Assembly (NCBI RefSeq): GCF_018729455.1
Contig: NZ_JAHHZF010000014.1
Location: 62,001-126,000, forward strand
DNA: 64,000 nt
Origin: Prosthecodimorpha staleyi
Lineage (GTDB): Bacteria; Pseudomonadota; Alphaproteobacteria; Rhizobiales; Ancalomicrobiaceae
Direction: 5' to 3'
Under the pieces are notes generated by a model. It saw only the letters and a list, made by a program, of their open reading frames with translations. It did not search any database and was not told the DNA's origin. The position numbers and the translations under genes were made by a program. Of the stretch, positions 28,284 to 37,150 are shown in pieces (within the stretch, counting starts at the first letter, position 1; the number at the start of each line of letters is the position of its first letter).

Positions 28284-28303
28284 GCGGTTCGTTCGCGAAC
28301 CGC
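28284..28303 (+). promoter_or_regulatory. UUCG-capped hairpin in the terC leader
   Basis: GCGGTTCG, TTCG, CGAACCGC form a perfect 8-bp stem with a stable UUCG tetraloop, about 195 bp upstream of the terC start. A smaller hairpin, CTCGC with GCGAG (28246-28261), precedes it. Leaders of terC genes often hold Mn-sensing riboswitches, but I could not find the yybP-ykoY conserved loops, so this is recorded only as leader structure. Confidence 0.35.
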
Positions 28304-28496
28304 GATGTCGGACTGGACATCCCGTCGAGTGGCCCGGCTGCCGTGCATCGCCGAAGGACACTGACCGATCCGGGCTCGAGCGGACCGGCCGCGTGCGATT
28401 GGCGCGGTCGTCCCGACGGCTTGTCGGATGGTCAGTGCCCTTTGTCGTTCGTCCGACCTCCGGCCGCTCCCTGCGGTTCAACGAAGAGGATGGACC

Positions 28497-29141
28497 ATGA
28501 CCGAAATCTTTTCGGCCGACGTGCTCACGGCTCTGCTGCAAGTGATCATGATCGACCTCGTACTGGCCGGCGACAACGCGATCGTCATCGGCCTGGCGGC
28601 GGCCGGGCTGCCCAAGGACCAGCGCAACAAGGCGATCCTGATCGGAATCATCGCCGCGACCATACTGCGCATCATCTTCGCCGGCCTGACCACCCAGCTC
28701 TTGCAGATTGTCGGCCTTCTGCTCGCCGGCGGCATTCTGCTGCTCTGGGTCTGTTGGAAGATGTGGCGCGAACTGCGCACCACGCATGCCGAGGAGGTCG
28801 AAGCCGAGGCGGCGCTGGAAGGGACCGACACCAAGGACGCCGGCCCGCCGCGCAAGACCTTCGCGCAGGCCGCCTGGCAGATCGTCGTCGCCGACATCTC
28901 CATGTCGCTCGACAACGTGCTCGCAGTCGCCGGTGCGGCCCGCGAACATCCCTGGGTGCTGGTCTTCGGCCTCGGCCTCTCCATCGCGCTGATGGGCGTG
29001 GCCGCGAGCTTCATTGCCAAGCTGCTGCAGAAGCACCGCTGGATCGCCTATGTCGGCCTCGCCGTCATCCTCTATGTCGCCGTCGACATGATCTGGCGCG
29101 GCGCCCACGAGGTCGCCCCCCTGGCCGGCATCGCGCTCTGA
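28497..29141 (+). CDS. TerC-family membrane protein (probable metal exporter)
   Basis: 214 residues from the ATG at 28497. About seven membrane helices, with the two TerC signature acidic motifs LVLAGDNAIVIGLA (about 22-35) and ADISMSLDNVLAVAG (about 135-149), related by internal repetition. A charged cytoplasmic loop (EEVEAEAALEGTDTKDAGPPRK) separates the halves. The YjbE/Alx-type members export Mn(II) or other metals, often onto exported metalloenzymes. Upstream sit an operator-like dyad and a stable hairpin, and downstream a GC-rich terminator. Confidence 0.92.
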   Translation: MTEIFSADVLTALLQVIMIDLVLAGDNAIVIGLAAAGLPKDQRNKAILIGIIAATILRIIFAGLTTQLLQIVGLLLAGGILLLWVCWKMWRELRTTHAEEVEAEAALEGTDTKDAGPPRKTFAQAAWQIVVADISMSLDNVLAVAGAAREHPWVLVFGLGLSIALMGVAASFIAKLLQKHRWIAYVGLAVILYVAVDMIWRGAHEVAPLAGIAL

Positions 29142-29160
29142 TCGGGCAGTTCTGAGCATG

Positions 29161-29200
29161 ACCGGCCCGCTGCGTCTCGATCGCGGCGGGCCGGTTCTCG
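29161..29200 (+). terminator. Terminator after terC
   Basis: A 10-bp stem, ACCGGCCCGC (29161-29170) with GCGGGCCGGT (29186-29195), is followed by TCTCGTTTG, 20 bp after the terC stop. This is a good intrinsic terminator shape with a modest T-rich tail. Confidence 0.65.
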
Positions 29201-29309
29201 TTTGTCGAGACCCCTGCCCAACCGGCCTCATGCCGGCTTGTCCGGATTGTCCCCGGCCGCGTAACAGGCTACCGGAGGCGATCGGCGGGCGCAGCGAAGG
29301 GCGATCGGC

Positions 29310-29615
29310 ATGGCGGGACTGACGGCATCGGCACTGGTCGTCCTGGCCGGACTGCTCGGATCGGATTCGGGTGCGGACGCGGCTGCCCGGCAGAAGGACG
29401 CCGATTCGGCGGTCAGCAGTCTGGCGACCGCACAGGGCTGCAAGATCGAGCTGTCGGCCGCCCTGCGACGGCTGCTGCTCCAGAAGGCCGGTCGCGTCTA
29501 CAAGACAAGGGCGGCGCTGGATGCGGCGATCGCCGAGGAGGCGACGCTGTTCGCGGCCCTGCCCGAGGGGACGCGGACGGAACTCTGCGCCGCGCTCGCC
29601 GGCGCCTTGAAGTAG
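29310..29615 (+). CDS. Small exported protein, unknown function
   Basis: 101 residues from the ATG at 29310, with a hydrophobic N-terminus (MAGLTASALVVLAGLLGSDSGADA). The mature part is helical, with Cys43 (QGCKIEL) and Cys93 (ELCAALA) that could pair. No family is recognised. It follows the terC terminator by about 110 bp and is convergent with the mhqD-like gene. A reasonable start and signal peptide favour a real gene, but evidence is thin. Confidence 0.5.
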   Translation: MAGLTASALVVLAGLLGSDSGADAAARQKDADSAVSSLATAQGCKIELSAALRRLLLQKAGRVYKTRAALDAAIAEEATLFAALPEGTRTELCAALAGALK

Positions 29616-29679
29616 CAGAGCGGTTCCGGCCGGCCGGCCCGGGCAAGGCTCCCGGACCGGCCTGACCGGATGGCCGGCA

Positions 29680-30345
29680 TCACGCCTTCGACACCGCCTC
29701 GACGATGTCGGCGAGCGCCGCCAGTTCGTCCCGGTTCACGGCATGGCCGAAGCCGGGATAGATCCGTTCGTCCACCATTGCACCAGCCCGGCCGAAGAGC
29801 ACGGCCGTCTCGCGGACATGGTCGAGCGGAATATGCGGATCGGCCTCGTTGCAGCCCAGGAAGACCGGCAGACCGTCGAAGGTGCCGGGTGTGACGGCAT
29901 GGCTGCCGAGCGGGCCGATCAGGCCGCCGGACAGGCCGACCGCGGCGCCGATCCGGCCCGGATGCCGCCAGGCATATTCGAGCGCCAGGCAGGCGCCCTG
30001 CGAGAAGCCGCCGACCAGGATGCGCTTCGCCGGATGTCCCGCCGCTGCGGCGGCGCCGACCAGACCGTCGACCAGCGCCAGGGCCGAGCCGAGCCAGGGC
30101 TCGTTGCGGGCGACCGGCTCCAGGAACCGGCCCGGATACCAGGTGTTTCCGACCGCCTCGGGCGCCAGGAACGCGAGATCGGCGCGGCCGAGATGCCGGG
30201 CGAGGCCGAGCATGTCGTCGGCATCGCTGCCGCGGCCATGGACCAGGATGACGACGGCAGCCGCCTTGTCGATCGGGGCGCCGGTGGCGGCGATCCGGGC
30301 GCGGGCATGGGGTCCGGCCGGAGGATGATCGAGAAGCAGGGTCAT
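29680..30345 (-). CDS. Alpha/beta-hydrolase, MhqD-like phospholipase/carboxylesterase
   Basis: 221 residues from the ATG at 30345. The serine hydrolase fold is clear: VVILVHGRGSDADDML near the start, nucleophile elbow GGFSQGACLALEYAWRHP (Ser around 112), FLGCNEADPHIP carrying the acid, and YPGFGHAV carrying the His. It belongs to the carboxylesterase/phospholipase family that includes Bacillus MhqD. The eight-base gap to the upstream ring-cleaving dioxygenase gene shows an operon, as in the Bacillus mhqNOD locus for quinone resistance. A role in quinone or electrophile degradation is inference from that pairing. Confidence 0.88.
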   Translation of the reverse strand: MTLLLDHPPAGPHARARIAATGAPIDKAAAVVILVHGRGSDADDMLGLARHLGRADLAFLAPEAVGNTWYPGRFLEPVARNEPWLGSALALVDGLVGAAAAAGHPAKRILVGGFSQGACLALEYAWRHPGRIGAAVGLSGGLIGPLGSHAVTPGTFDGLPVFLGCNEADPHIPLDHVRETAVLFGRAGAMVDERIYPGFGHAVNRDELAALADIVEAVSKA

Positions 30346-30353
30346 GGCGTCCC

Positions 30354-31301
30354 TCACAGCGGCTTCAGGTTGCGTTCGATCGCGGCGCGGCGTGGCTCCA
30401 GGAAGGGCGGCAGCGACAGGGCCTCGCCGAGGGTCTCCATCGGTTCGTCGGCGGCAAAGCCGGGGATATCGGTGGCGATCTCGAACAGGATCCCGTTCGG
30501 CTCGCGGAAATAGAGCGAGCGGAAGTAGAAGCGTTCGACCTCGCCGCTCGACGGCACCCGGAAGCCGCGCAGACGTTCGGTCCAGGCGCTCAAGGACTCG
30601 TAGTCGGGCGTGCGGAAGGCGACGTGATGGACCCCGCCGGCGCCCTCGCGGGCCGGGGGCAGGTCCGGCTGGACGGCGACATGCAGTTCCGCCGCGGCCC
30701 CGCCCGGACCCATCGCATAGGCGAAGACCGGCCCGCCGGGGAAATCGGCATCCTGGTATTCGGCCTCGCGGCGCATGTTCATCAGCCGGGTCAACACCGC
30801 GTCGGTCGGGTCGAGCTTCGGCACGCTCAGCGTGATCCGGGCGAGGCCGCGGATCTGGTGCTCGGCCGGAACCGGGCTCTTCGACCAGGGATGGGTCTCG
30901 TCGCGATCGTCGGCGACCAGTTCCAGCCGCTGCCCCTCGCGATCCTCGAAGGCGAGCGTCAGACGGCCGCGCCGCTCGGCGATCTCGGAGACGATCAGTC
31001 CCTCGGCGAGGAGCCGCTCGCGCCACCAGCCGAGGCTGTCGGCGGCGACGCGGAAGCCGGTGCGCACGATCGAATGCGTGCCGCGCCGAGCCGGTGCGGT
31101 CGGCCAGTCGAAGAATGTGATGTCGGACCCCGGCGAGGCATCGCCGTCGCCGTAGAACAGATGATAGGCGCTGGTGTCGTCCTGGTTGACGGTCTTCTTG
31201 ACCAGTCGCAGGCCGAGCACGCGGGTGTAAAAGTCGAGATTGCCGGAGGCATTCGACGTGATGGCGGTCAGATGATGGATTCCACCGAGAGCGAGGTCCA
31301 T
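30354..31301 (-). CDS. Ring-cleaving dioxygenase of the VOC superfamily, MhqO-like
   Basis: 315 residues from the ATG at 31301. Two vicinal-oxygen-chelate modules: the first opens [37 protein letters not shown], the second contains [19 protein letters not shown] and [14 protein letters not shown]. The His residues and the late Glu are the likely 2-His-1-carboxylate iron site. The closest known types are hydroquinone dioxygenase LinE/PcpA and Bacillus MhqO. With the MhqD-like hydrolase eight bases downstream it suggests a hydroquinone/quinone detoxification pair. No MhqR-like regulator gene is adjacent. Confidence 0.9.
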   Translation of the reverse strand: MDLALGGIHHLTAITSNASGNLDFYTRVLGLRLVKKTVNQDDTSAYHLFYGDGDASPGSDITFFDWPTAPARRGTHSIVRTGFRVAADSLGWWRERLLAEGLIVSEIAERRGRLTLAFEDREGQRLELVADDRDETHPWSKSPVPAEHQIRGLARITLSVPKLDPTDAVLTRLMNMRREAEYQDADFPGGPVFAYAMGPGGAAAELHVAVQPDLPPAREGAGGVHHVAFRTPDYESLSAWTERLRGFRVPSSGEVERFYFRSLYFREPNGILFEIATDIPGFAADEPMETLGEALSLPPFLEPRRAAIERNLKPL

Positions 31302-31667
31302 GGCGTCCTCCTGGGACTGGGAAGGATCGGAACTGTTGCGGCCAATATCGGTGTTCCTGCCCGAAAGACAATTCGACGGATCGTTCGACCGGATTGAACA
31401 GTCGGCGTCGGACGGGTCGGCCCGTCCGGCGATCGGGAGGCCGCCGCCGATGTTTGCGCCCAGATCCGCGCCTGCGCCCGAAGGTCCGCCCGGGCTCGGG
31501 CAGATGGCCTGAGCCGGGGAACGCGGGGCGCGATGCGGGCGCGCTTGACCATCTCCGCGGCTGGCGGCACGGCGATGCAGGGCAGGTCTGCGGTGAGGTC
31601 CGCCGGCATGCCGGCTAGAATGCGCGTGCCACTCCCAAGTCCGTCATCCGTCGAGGAAAGTCCAACC
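31302..31667. other. Divergent regulatory interval, mhqO-like / LysE
   Basis: 366 bp between divergent genes. A perfect 8-bp hairpin (CGGACGGG 31409-31416, CCCGTCCG 31421-31428) and an approximate direct repeat TTCGACGGATCG / TTCGACCGGATT (from about 31376) are visible near the mhqO-like start. No convincing -35/-10 pair or coding sequence was recognised. Confidence 0.35.
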
Positions 31668-32300
31668 ATGGATCCGCTTCTTGCCGTTCAGGCCATCGCG
31701 GCCGGCATCGTCTATGTCGTCACGCCGGGACCGGCGACCTTGGCGGTACTCGGGCTGACGGCCGCGCATGGGCGGGGGCGCGCGGCGCGCTTCCTCATAG
31801 GGCATGCGGTCGGCGACGTGACCTGGGCGGTGCTGGCGCTGGCGGCGCTGGTCGGGGCGAGCCGGATCGGGCCGGGTCTGTTCCAGGCGCTCGGCGTCGC
31901 CTGCGGGCTCTATCTGATCGTGCTTGGCTGGCGTGCCCTGACCACCCGATCGGACGCCGAGGCGCCGCCGGTCGGGGCCGGCGCGCCGCTCCGGACCGGC
32001 ATCCTGTTCGGCCTGACCAACCCGAAGGCCTATCCCTTCTCGCTCGCCATGTTCGGCGCGCTCGCCGTCCAGTCCCAGGCCGGCACGATGACGCTCGGCG
32101 ATGCCGCTGCACTCCTGGCGGCGGTCTCGGCCGGCTTCGTGATCGGCAGCGCGATCTCGATCGGCTGGACCGGCCTGCCGCCGGTGCGCCGGCTGTTCGC
32201 CCGCTTCCGCGTCTGGATCGTCCGCCTGACCGGCCTGATCTTCATCGCCTTCGGCGCCAAGGCCCTGGCGGATGCGTCCGGGTTCGTTCGGGCGCGGTGA
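31668..32300 (+). CDS. LysE-family exporter
   Basis: 210 residues from the ATG at 31668, with GAGGAAAG as ribosome-binding site. About five or six membrane helices, with the family start AGIVYVVTPGPATLAVLGLTAAHGRGRAARFLIGHAVGDVTW and GILFGLTNPKAYPFSLAMF mid-protein. LysE/RhtB proteins export amino acids or related small molecules by proton antiport. The substrate cannot be told from sequence. It precedes ntrY by 192 bp in the same direction, probably as a separate unit. Confidence 0.88.
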   Translation: MDPLLAVQAIAAGIVYVVTPGPATLAVLGLTAAHGRGRAARFLIGHAVGDVTWAVLALAALVGASRIGPGLFQALGVACGLYLIVLGWRALTTRSDAEAPPVGAGAPLRTGILFGLTNPKAYPFSLAMFGALAVQSQAGTMTLGDAAALLAAVSAGFVIGSAISIGWTGLPPVRRLFARFRVWIVRLTGLIFIAFGAKALADASGFVRAR

Positions 32301-32492
32301 TGGGGAGGGTGGCGTCTTGCCACCGAGCATGGCCGGCGCGACCTTCCGTCCTGTGGACTCTCGGTCACACTGCCGCATTTCGGCAACAATTGGGGCTGAG
32401 GTATGGTTCGCCGTCCACGGGGCGGTCCCGCGGGAGGCGGCCGGATTCGCCGGCCGGCGGGCGGACGATCCAGCGGGACGATCCAGCAGGCG

Positions 32493-34796
32493 ATGACGGA
32501 CAGCACGGCCGAACCGATTCTGACCCTGCCGAAGCATGTCGCCGCGCCGATCGGCGAATACGGCAAGTTCGTTCGCATGATCGGGCTTGTCCTGGTCATC
32601 CTGTCGCTGCTGTCGGTGCTGGTTTCCTTCGCCATCCTGACCGGCATCACGCCGATCACGCCGTCCGATCAAGTGCTCAAGGTCGCCATGGCGGTCAACG
32701 CCGTGCTGCTCCTGGCGCTGACCGGATTGATCGGCTGGGAACTGGTCGGTCTCTATATCGCCTGGAAGGACGGCCGCGCCGCGGCCCGGCTGCATTGGCG
32801 CATCCTGACCCATTTCTCGGTCATCGCGGCCGCGCCGGCGGTGATCATCGCCGTGCTCGCCTCCGTCACCCTCGACCAGGGGCTCGATCGCTGGTTCGAG
32901 ACCCGCACCCGGACCATCGTGCAGAATGCGGCCAAGGTCGGGGCCGCCTATCTTCAGGAACACGCCCGCGTGCTGCGCGGCGACGCCATCGCGATGGCGG
33001 CCGAGATCGATCAGGCCAAGCCGCTCTACGATGACGAGCCGACCCGCTTCGATCAGTTCTTCGAGACCCAGTGCAGTCTGCGCCAGATCCCGGCGGCGTT
33101 CATTCTCCGGGCCGACGGCACGGTGGTCACCTCCGCGAAGCTCGACGAGGCCTGGGACAGCCCGCTCATGCCGCCCCCGGAGGCCTTCCGGCAGGCGGAG
33201 AACGACGAACCCGTCGTGATCGCCCCCGGCCAGTCGAACCAGGTCGGCGCGGTCATGAAGCTGAAGGAGTTCGAAGGGCTCTACCTCTACGCGACCCGGC
33301 CGCTCGACGGCCGCGTGCTCGATCAGGTGCGTCTGGCTCAGGCTGCGGCCGGGGACTACGGCAAGCTCGAATCCAGCCGTTACGGTGTGCAACTGGCCTT
33401 CGCGCTGATCTTCGTCGGCGTGGCTCTGATCCTGCTGCTGGCCGCCATCTGGGCCGGCATCGGCTTCGCCAACCGCCTCGTCGCCCCGATTCGGCGCCTG
33501 ATCCTGGCCGCCGACTACGTCTCCAAGGGCAATCTTGCCATCCAGGTGCCGGTCCGCCCGAAGGAGGGGGACCTCGCCCATCTCGGCGAGACCTTCAACA
33601 CCATGACGGCGGAACTGCGCACCCAGCGCTCGGAACTGATCGCCGCCAAGGACCAGATCGACCGTCGCCGCCGCTTCACCGAGGCCATGCTGGCCGGCGT
33701 GACGGCCGGCGTGATCGGCCTCGATGCGGAGCGGCGGATCACGCTCGCCAACCGCTCGGCGCTCGCGCTGCTCGATACGGCCGAGGCCAACCTGCTCGGC
33801 AAGTCGGTCGACGAGGCCGTCCCGGAACTGGCCGCCGCAACGGCGGAAATGAGCGCCGAGCCGTCGCATCGCGCCCGCCAGACCCAGGTGACGCTGCGCC
33901 GGGCCGGCCAGGAGCGGACCATCAATGTGCGCTTCACGACCGAGACCACGGCGGCGGGTGGCGGGTTGGTGGTGACGCTCGACGACATCACCGATCTGGT
34001 GACCGCGCAGCGCTCGTCGGCCTGGGCGGATGTGGCCCGCCGCATCGCCCACGAGATCAAGAACCCGCTGACGCCGATCCAGCTTTCGGCCGAGCGCATC
34101 CGCCGGCGCTACGCCAAGCGGATCGAGGACGACCGGCAGGTGTTCGACCAGTGTGTCGACACGATCATCCGGCAGGTCGGCGACATCGAGCGGATGGTCA
34201 ACGAGTTCTCGTCCTTCGCCCGCATGCCGAAGCCGCAGAAGGAGGCGGGCGATCTGCGCGAACCACTGCGCGAGGCCGTCTTCCTGCAGAGCGTCGGCAA
34301 CCCGGAGATCGACTTCGTCTCGCGCCTGCCTGATACGCCGCTGGCCGGCAAGTTCGACATGCGCCTGATGAATCAGGTGTTCACCAATCTGGTCAAGAAC
34401 GCCGCCGAGGCGATCGCGGCGGTCGATCGCAGTGCGCCGGGCAGCGCGAAGGGGCGCGTCGAGGTCGTCGCCCGTGTCGAGCAGGGCGAGATCGTGATCG
34501 ACGTGATCGACAACGGCATCGGCTTCCCGCAGGAGAACCGGCACCGGTTGCTCGAACCCTATGTCACGACGCGCGAGAAGGGGACCGGCCTTGGTCTCGC
34601 GATTGTCAGAAAAATCCTGGAAGAGCATGGCGGACGCATCGAACTGCTCGATGCGCCCGCCGTGGCGACCGGCGGGCAGGGCGCCATGATGCGTCTGATC
34701 CTGCCGGCGGCGGAGGCGGGCGCGCAGGGGGTGCCCGTGGAAGCCGGCGGCGACGGAACGGGGACCGCCAAATCGGCGTCCGTGCCCGTCGCATGA
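32493..34796 (+). CDS. ntrY: Sensor histidine kinase NtrY
   Basis: 767 residues from the ATG at 32493. The N-terminus has two or three membrane helices, then a long periplasmic segment, another helix (about 300-325) and a HAMP domain (ANRLVAPIRRLILAADYVSKGNL). A PAS domain (GVIGLDAERRITLANRSALALL) and the HisKA block RRIAHEIKNPLTPIQ with phospho-acceptor His520 follow. HATPase motifs are NLVKNAAEAI, DNGIGFP and GTGLGLAIVRKI. NtrY phosphorylates NtrX and responds to nitrogen and redox state. The ntrBC genes that often precede it are absent here; LysE is upstream. It lies 36 bp before ntrX. Confidence 0.96.
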   Translation: MTDSTAEPILTLPKHVAAPIGEYGKFVRMIGLVLVILSLLSVLVSFAILTGITPITPSDQVLKVAMAVNAVLLLALTGLIGWELVGLYIAWKDGRAAARLHWRILTHFSVIAAAPAVIIAVLASVTLDQGLDRWFETRTRTIVQNAAKVGAAYLQEHARVLRGDAIAMAAEIDQAKPLYDDEPTRFDQFFETQCSLRQIPAAFILRADGTVVTSAKLDEAWDSPLMPPPEAFRQAENDEPVVIAPGQSNQVGAVMKLKEFEGLYLYATRPLDGRVLDQVRLAQAAAGDYGKLESSRYGVQLAFALIFVGVALILLLAAIWAGIGFANRLVAPIRRLILAADYVSKGNLAIQVPVRPKEGDLAHLGETFNTMTAELRTQRSELIAAKDQIDRRRRFTEAMLAGVTAGVIGLDAERRITLANRSALALLDTAEANLLGKSVDEAVPELAAATAEMSAEPSHRARQTQVTLRRAGQERTINVRFTTETTAAGGGLVVTLDDITDLVTAQRSSAWADVARRIAHEIKNPLTPIQLSAERIRRRYAKRIEDDRQVFDQCVDTIIRQVGDIERMVNEFSSFARMPKPQKEAGDLREPLREAVFLQSVGNPEIDFVSRLPDTPLAGKFDMRLMNQVFTNLVKNAAEAIAAVDRSAPGSAKGRVEVVARVEQGEIVIDVIDNGIGFPQENRHRLLEPYVTTREKGTGLGLAIVRKILEEHGGRIELLDAPAVATGGQGAMMRLILPAAEAGAQGVPVEAGGDGTGTAKSASVPVA

Positions 34797-34832
34797 GGCA
34801 TCCGAGGGGACGACAAGCAGAAGAACGGGCTC

Positions 34833-36200
34833 ATGGCATCTGACATCCTGATCGTCGACGACGAAAACGACATCCGCGAACTGGTGGCCGGCATCCTGGA
34901 GGATGAGGGGCACGGTACGCGGACGGCCGGCAACAGCGACGAATGCCTCGCGGCCATCGAGAAGCGACGTCCGTCGCTGATCTTTCTCGACATCTGGCTG
35001 ATGGGCTCGAAGCTGGACGGGCTGGCGCTGCTCGACATCATCAAGGAGCAGCATCCGGACTTGCCGGTGGTGGTCATCTCCGGCCACGGCAATATCGAGA
35101 CCGCCGTCTCGGCGATCAAGCGCGGCGCCTACGACTATATCGAGAAGCCGTTCAAGGCCGATCGGCTGGTCCTGATCGCCGAGCGGGCGCTGGAGGCCTC
35201 GAAGCTCAGGCGCGAGGTGAAGGAACTGCGCGAGCGCTCTGGCGAAACGGAGGATCTGGTCGGAGCGTCGACGATCATGAACCAGTTGCGCCAGCAGATC
35301 GAGCGCGTCGCGCCGACCAACAGCCGGATCATGATCTCCGGCCCGTCGGGGGCCGGCAAGGAATTGGTCGCCCGGCTGCTGCACCGCAATTCACTGCGCG
35401 TCAACGGCCCCTTCGTGGTCCTTAATGCGGCGGCGATCACGCCGGAAAACATGGAGACCGAACTCTTCGGCACCGAGCCGATCGAGGGGCGCCCGCGCAA
35501 GGTCGGCGCGCTCGAGGAGGCGCATGGCGGAACGCTCTATCTGGACGAAGTCGCCGACATGCCGCGCGAGACGCAGAACAAGATCCTGCGGGTCCTGGTC
35601 GAGCAATCCTTCACCCGGGTCGGCGGCGCCACCAAGGTGCAGGTCGACGTGCGCATCATCTCGTCGACCGGGCGCGATCTGCCGCGCGAGATCCAGGAGG
35701 GGCATTTCCGCGAGGATCTGTTCCATCGCCTCGCCGTGGTGCCGCTGCGCGTGCCGGCGCTGGCCGAACGGCGCGACGACATTCCGAGCCTGGTGCACCA
35801 TTTCATGGAGGCGATCTCGCGCACCAGCGGGTTGCCGAGCCGCAAGATCGGCGAGGATGCCATGGCGGTGCTGCAGGCGCATGACTGGCCCGGCAATATC
35901 CGCCAGTTGCGCAACAACGTCGAACGACTGATGATCCTGACCCGCGGCGATGCGGATGCGGTGATCACCGCGGATCTGCTGCCTTCCGAGATCGGCGCCA
36001 TGCTGCCGGCCCTGCCCAATTCCACCGGCGGCGAACATCTGATGTCGCTGCCGCTCAGGGATGCCCGCGAGATCTTCGAGCGGGAATATCTGGTCGCACA
36101 GATCAACCGCTTCGGCGGCAACATCTCGCGCACCGCTGAATTCGTCGGCATGGAGCGTTCCGCGCTGCATCGCAAGCTCAAGTCGCTCGGCGTCAACTGA
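34833..36200 (+). CDS. ntrX: Response regulator NtrX
   Basis: 455 residues from the ATG at 34833. Receiver domain with Asp53 (LIFLDIW) and Lys105 (EKPFK), AAA+ domain with Walker A GPSGAGKE (170-177) and Walker B LYLDE (235-239), and a C-terminal Fis-type helix-turn-helix (FGGNISRTAEFVGMERSALHRKLK). Where sigma-54 activators have GAFTGA this protein reads TEPIEGRPRK (214-223), as in other alphaproteobacterial NtrX proteins, so it probably does not activate sigma-54 by the usual loop. It is the NtrY partner and is followed 15 bp later by dat. Confidence 0.97.
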   Translation: MASDILIVDDENDIRELVAGILEDEGHGTRTAGNSDECLAAIEKRRPSLIFLDIWLMGSKLDGLALLDIIKEQHPDLPVVVISGHGNIETAVSAIKRGAYDYIEKPFKADRLVLIAERALEASKLRREVKELRERSGETEDLVGASTIMNQLRQQIERVAPTNSRIMISGPSGAGKELVARLLHRNSLRVNGPFVVLNAAAITPENMETELFGTEPIEGRPRKVGALEEAHGGTLYLDEVADMPRETQNKILRVLVEQSFTRVGGATKVQVDVRIISSTGRDLPREIQEGHFREDLFHRLAVVPLRVPALAERRDDIPSLVHHFMEAISRTSGLPSRKIGEDAMAVLQAHDWPGNIRQLRNNVERLMILTRGDADAVITADLLPSEIGAMLPALPNSTGGEHLMSLPLRDAREIFEREYLVAQINRFGGNISRTAEFVGMERSALHRKLKSLGVN

Positions 36201-36215
36201 TCCTTCGGAGCCCCC

Positions 36216-37082
36216 ATGGCCCGCATCGCCTATGTCAACGGCCGCTATCTCCCGATGACCGACGCCTCGGTCAATGTCGAGGACCGCGGCTACCAGTTCG
36301 CCGACGGCGTCTATGAGGTCTGCGAGATCCGCAAGGGCGACCTGATCGACGAGACCCGGCACCTGGCCCGGCTGGAATATTCGCTCGGCGAACTCCGCAT
36401 CGCGATGCCGATGGGCCGGGCGGCGCTCGGCATGGTTCTGCGCCAGGTGATCCGGCGCAACCGCGTCCGCAATGGCTACGTCTATCTGCAGGTCACCCGC
36501 GGCGTCGCCCCGCGCGACCATGCCTTCCCGACCCGGCCCGTCCGGCCGGCCCTGGTGGTCACCGTCAAGCCGCTGGACCCGGCCCTCGGCGCAGCCGTGG
36601 CGGAGGACGGCATCGCGATCATCACGCTGCCCGACAATCGCTGGGAGCGCGTCGACATCAAGACCGTCGGCCTGCTGCCGAACGTTCTCGCCAAGCAGGC
36701 TGCCCGCGAGGCCGGCGCGCGCGAGGCCTGGTTCGTCGATGCGGACGGTTTCGTCACCGAGGGCGCCTCGACCAATGCCTGGATCGTGACCGGCGACGGC
36801 GTCCTGGTCACGCGGCCGGCCGACCATGGCATCCTGCGCGGCATCACCCGGGCGGTGGTCATGGAGACCGCGGCAGCCGAGGGGCTCAGGGTCGAGGAGC
36901 GCGCCTTCACGGTGGAGGAGGCCAAGCGTGCCCGCGAGGCCTTCGTGACCGCGGCGACGCAGCTGGTGATGCCGGTGGTCCGCATCGACGAGGCGACCGT
37001 CGGCAACGGCAAGCCCGGCTCGATCGCCGCGACCTTGCGCGCCCGCTTCCACGACCATGCAGAGGCCGCCCCGGTCGGCTGA
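36216..37082 (+). CDS. dat: D-amino-acid transaminase
   Basis: 288 residues from the ATG at 36216. Fold-type IV PLP enzyme: YVNGRYLPMTDASVNVEDRGYQFADGVYEV at the start, PLP Lys149 in VDIKTVGLLPNVLAKQ, Glu183 in VTEGASTNAWIV, and GILRGITRAVV for phosphate binding. It interconverts D-amino acids and 2-oxo acids and supplies D-Glu/D-Ala for peptidoglycan. The dat gene after ntrX is usual in Rhizobiales, where hfq and hflX normally follow; here they lie about 4 kb away on the other strand. Confidence 0.93.
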   Translation: MARIAYVNGRYLPMTDASVNVEDRGYQFADGVYEVCEIRKGDLIDETRHLARLEYSLGELRIAMPMGRAALGMVLRQVIRRNRVRNGYVYLQVTRGVAPRDHAFPTRPVRPALVVTVKPLDPALGAAVAEDGIAIITLPDNRWERVDIKTVGLLPNVLAKQAAREAGAREAWFVDADGFVTEGASTNAWIVTGDGVLVTRPADHGILRGITRAVVMETAAAEGLRVEERAFTVEEAKRAREAFVTAATQLVMPVVRIDEATVGNGKPGSIAATLRARFHDHAEAAPVG

Positions 37083-37150
37083 GGCCGGGCGAGGGCGTCG
37101 GTTGCGCCGGGGCGATGGCAAGTGCTGGGGCGATGGAAAGCGCTCTGGCG

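Noticed and set aside
27969-28496. A yybP-ykoY manganese riboswitch in front of terC
   Set aside because: The conserved loop sequences were not found; only generic hairpins are present.
31644-35384. A very long open frame antisense to LysE, ntrY and the first part of ntrX
   Set aside because: It is a by-product of high GC in the third codon position of the real genes; the protein is rich in Arg, Gln and His with no motif, while the sense strand encodes clear families.
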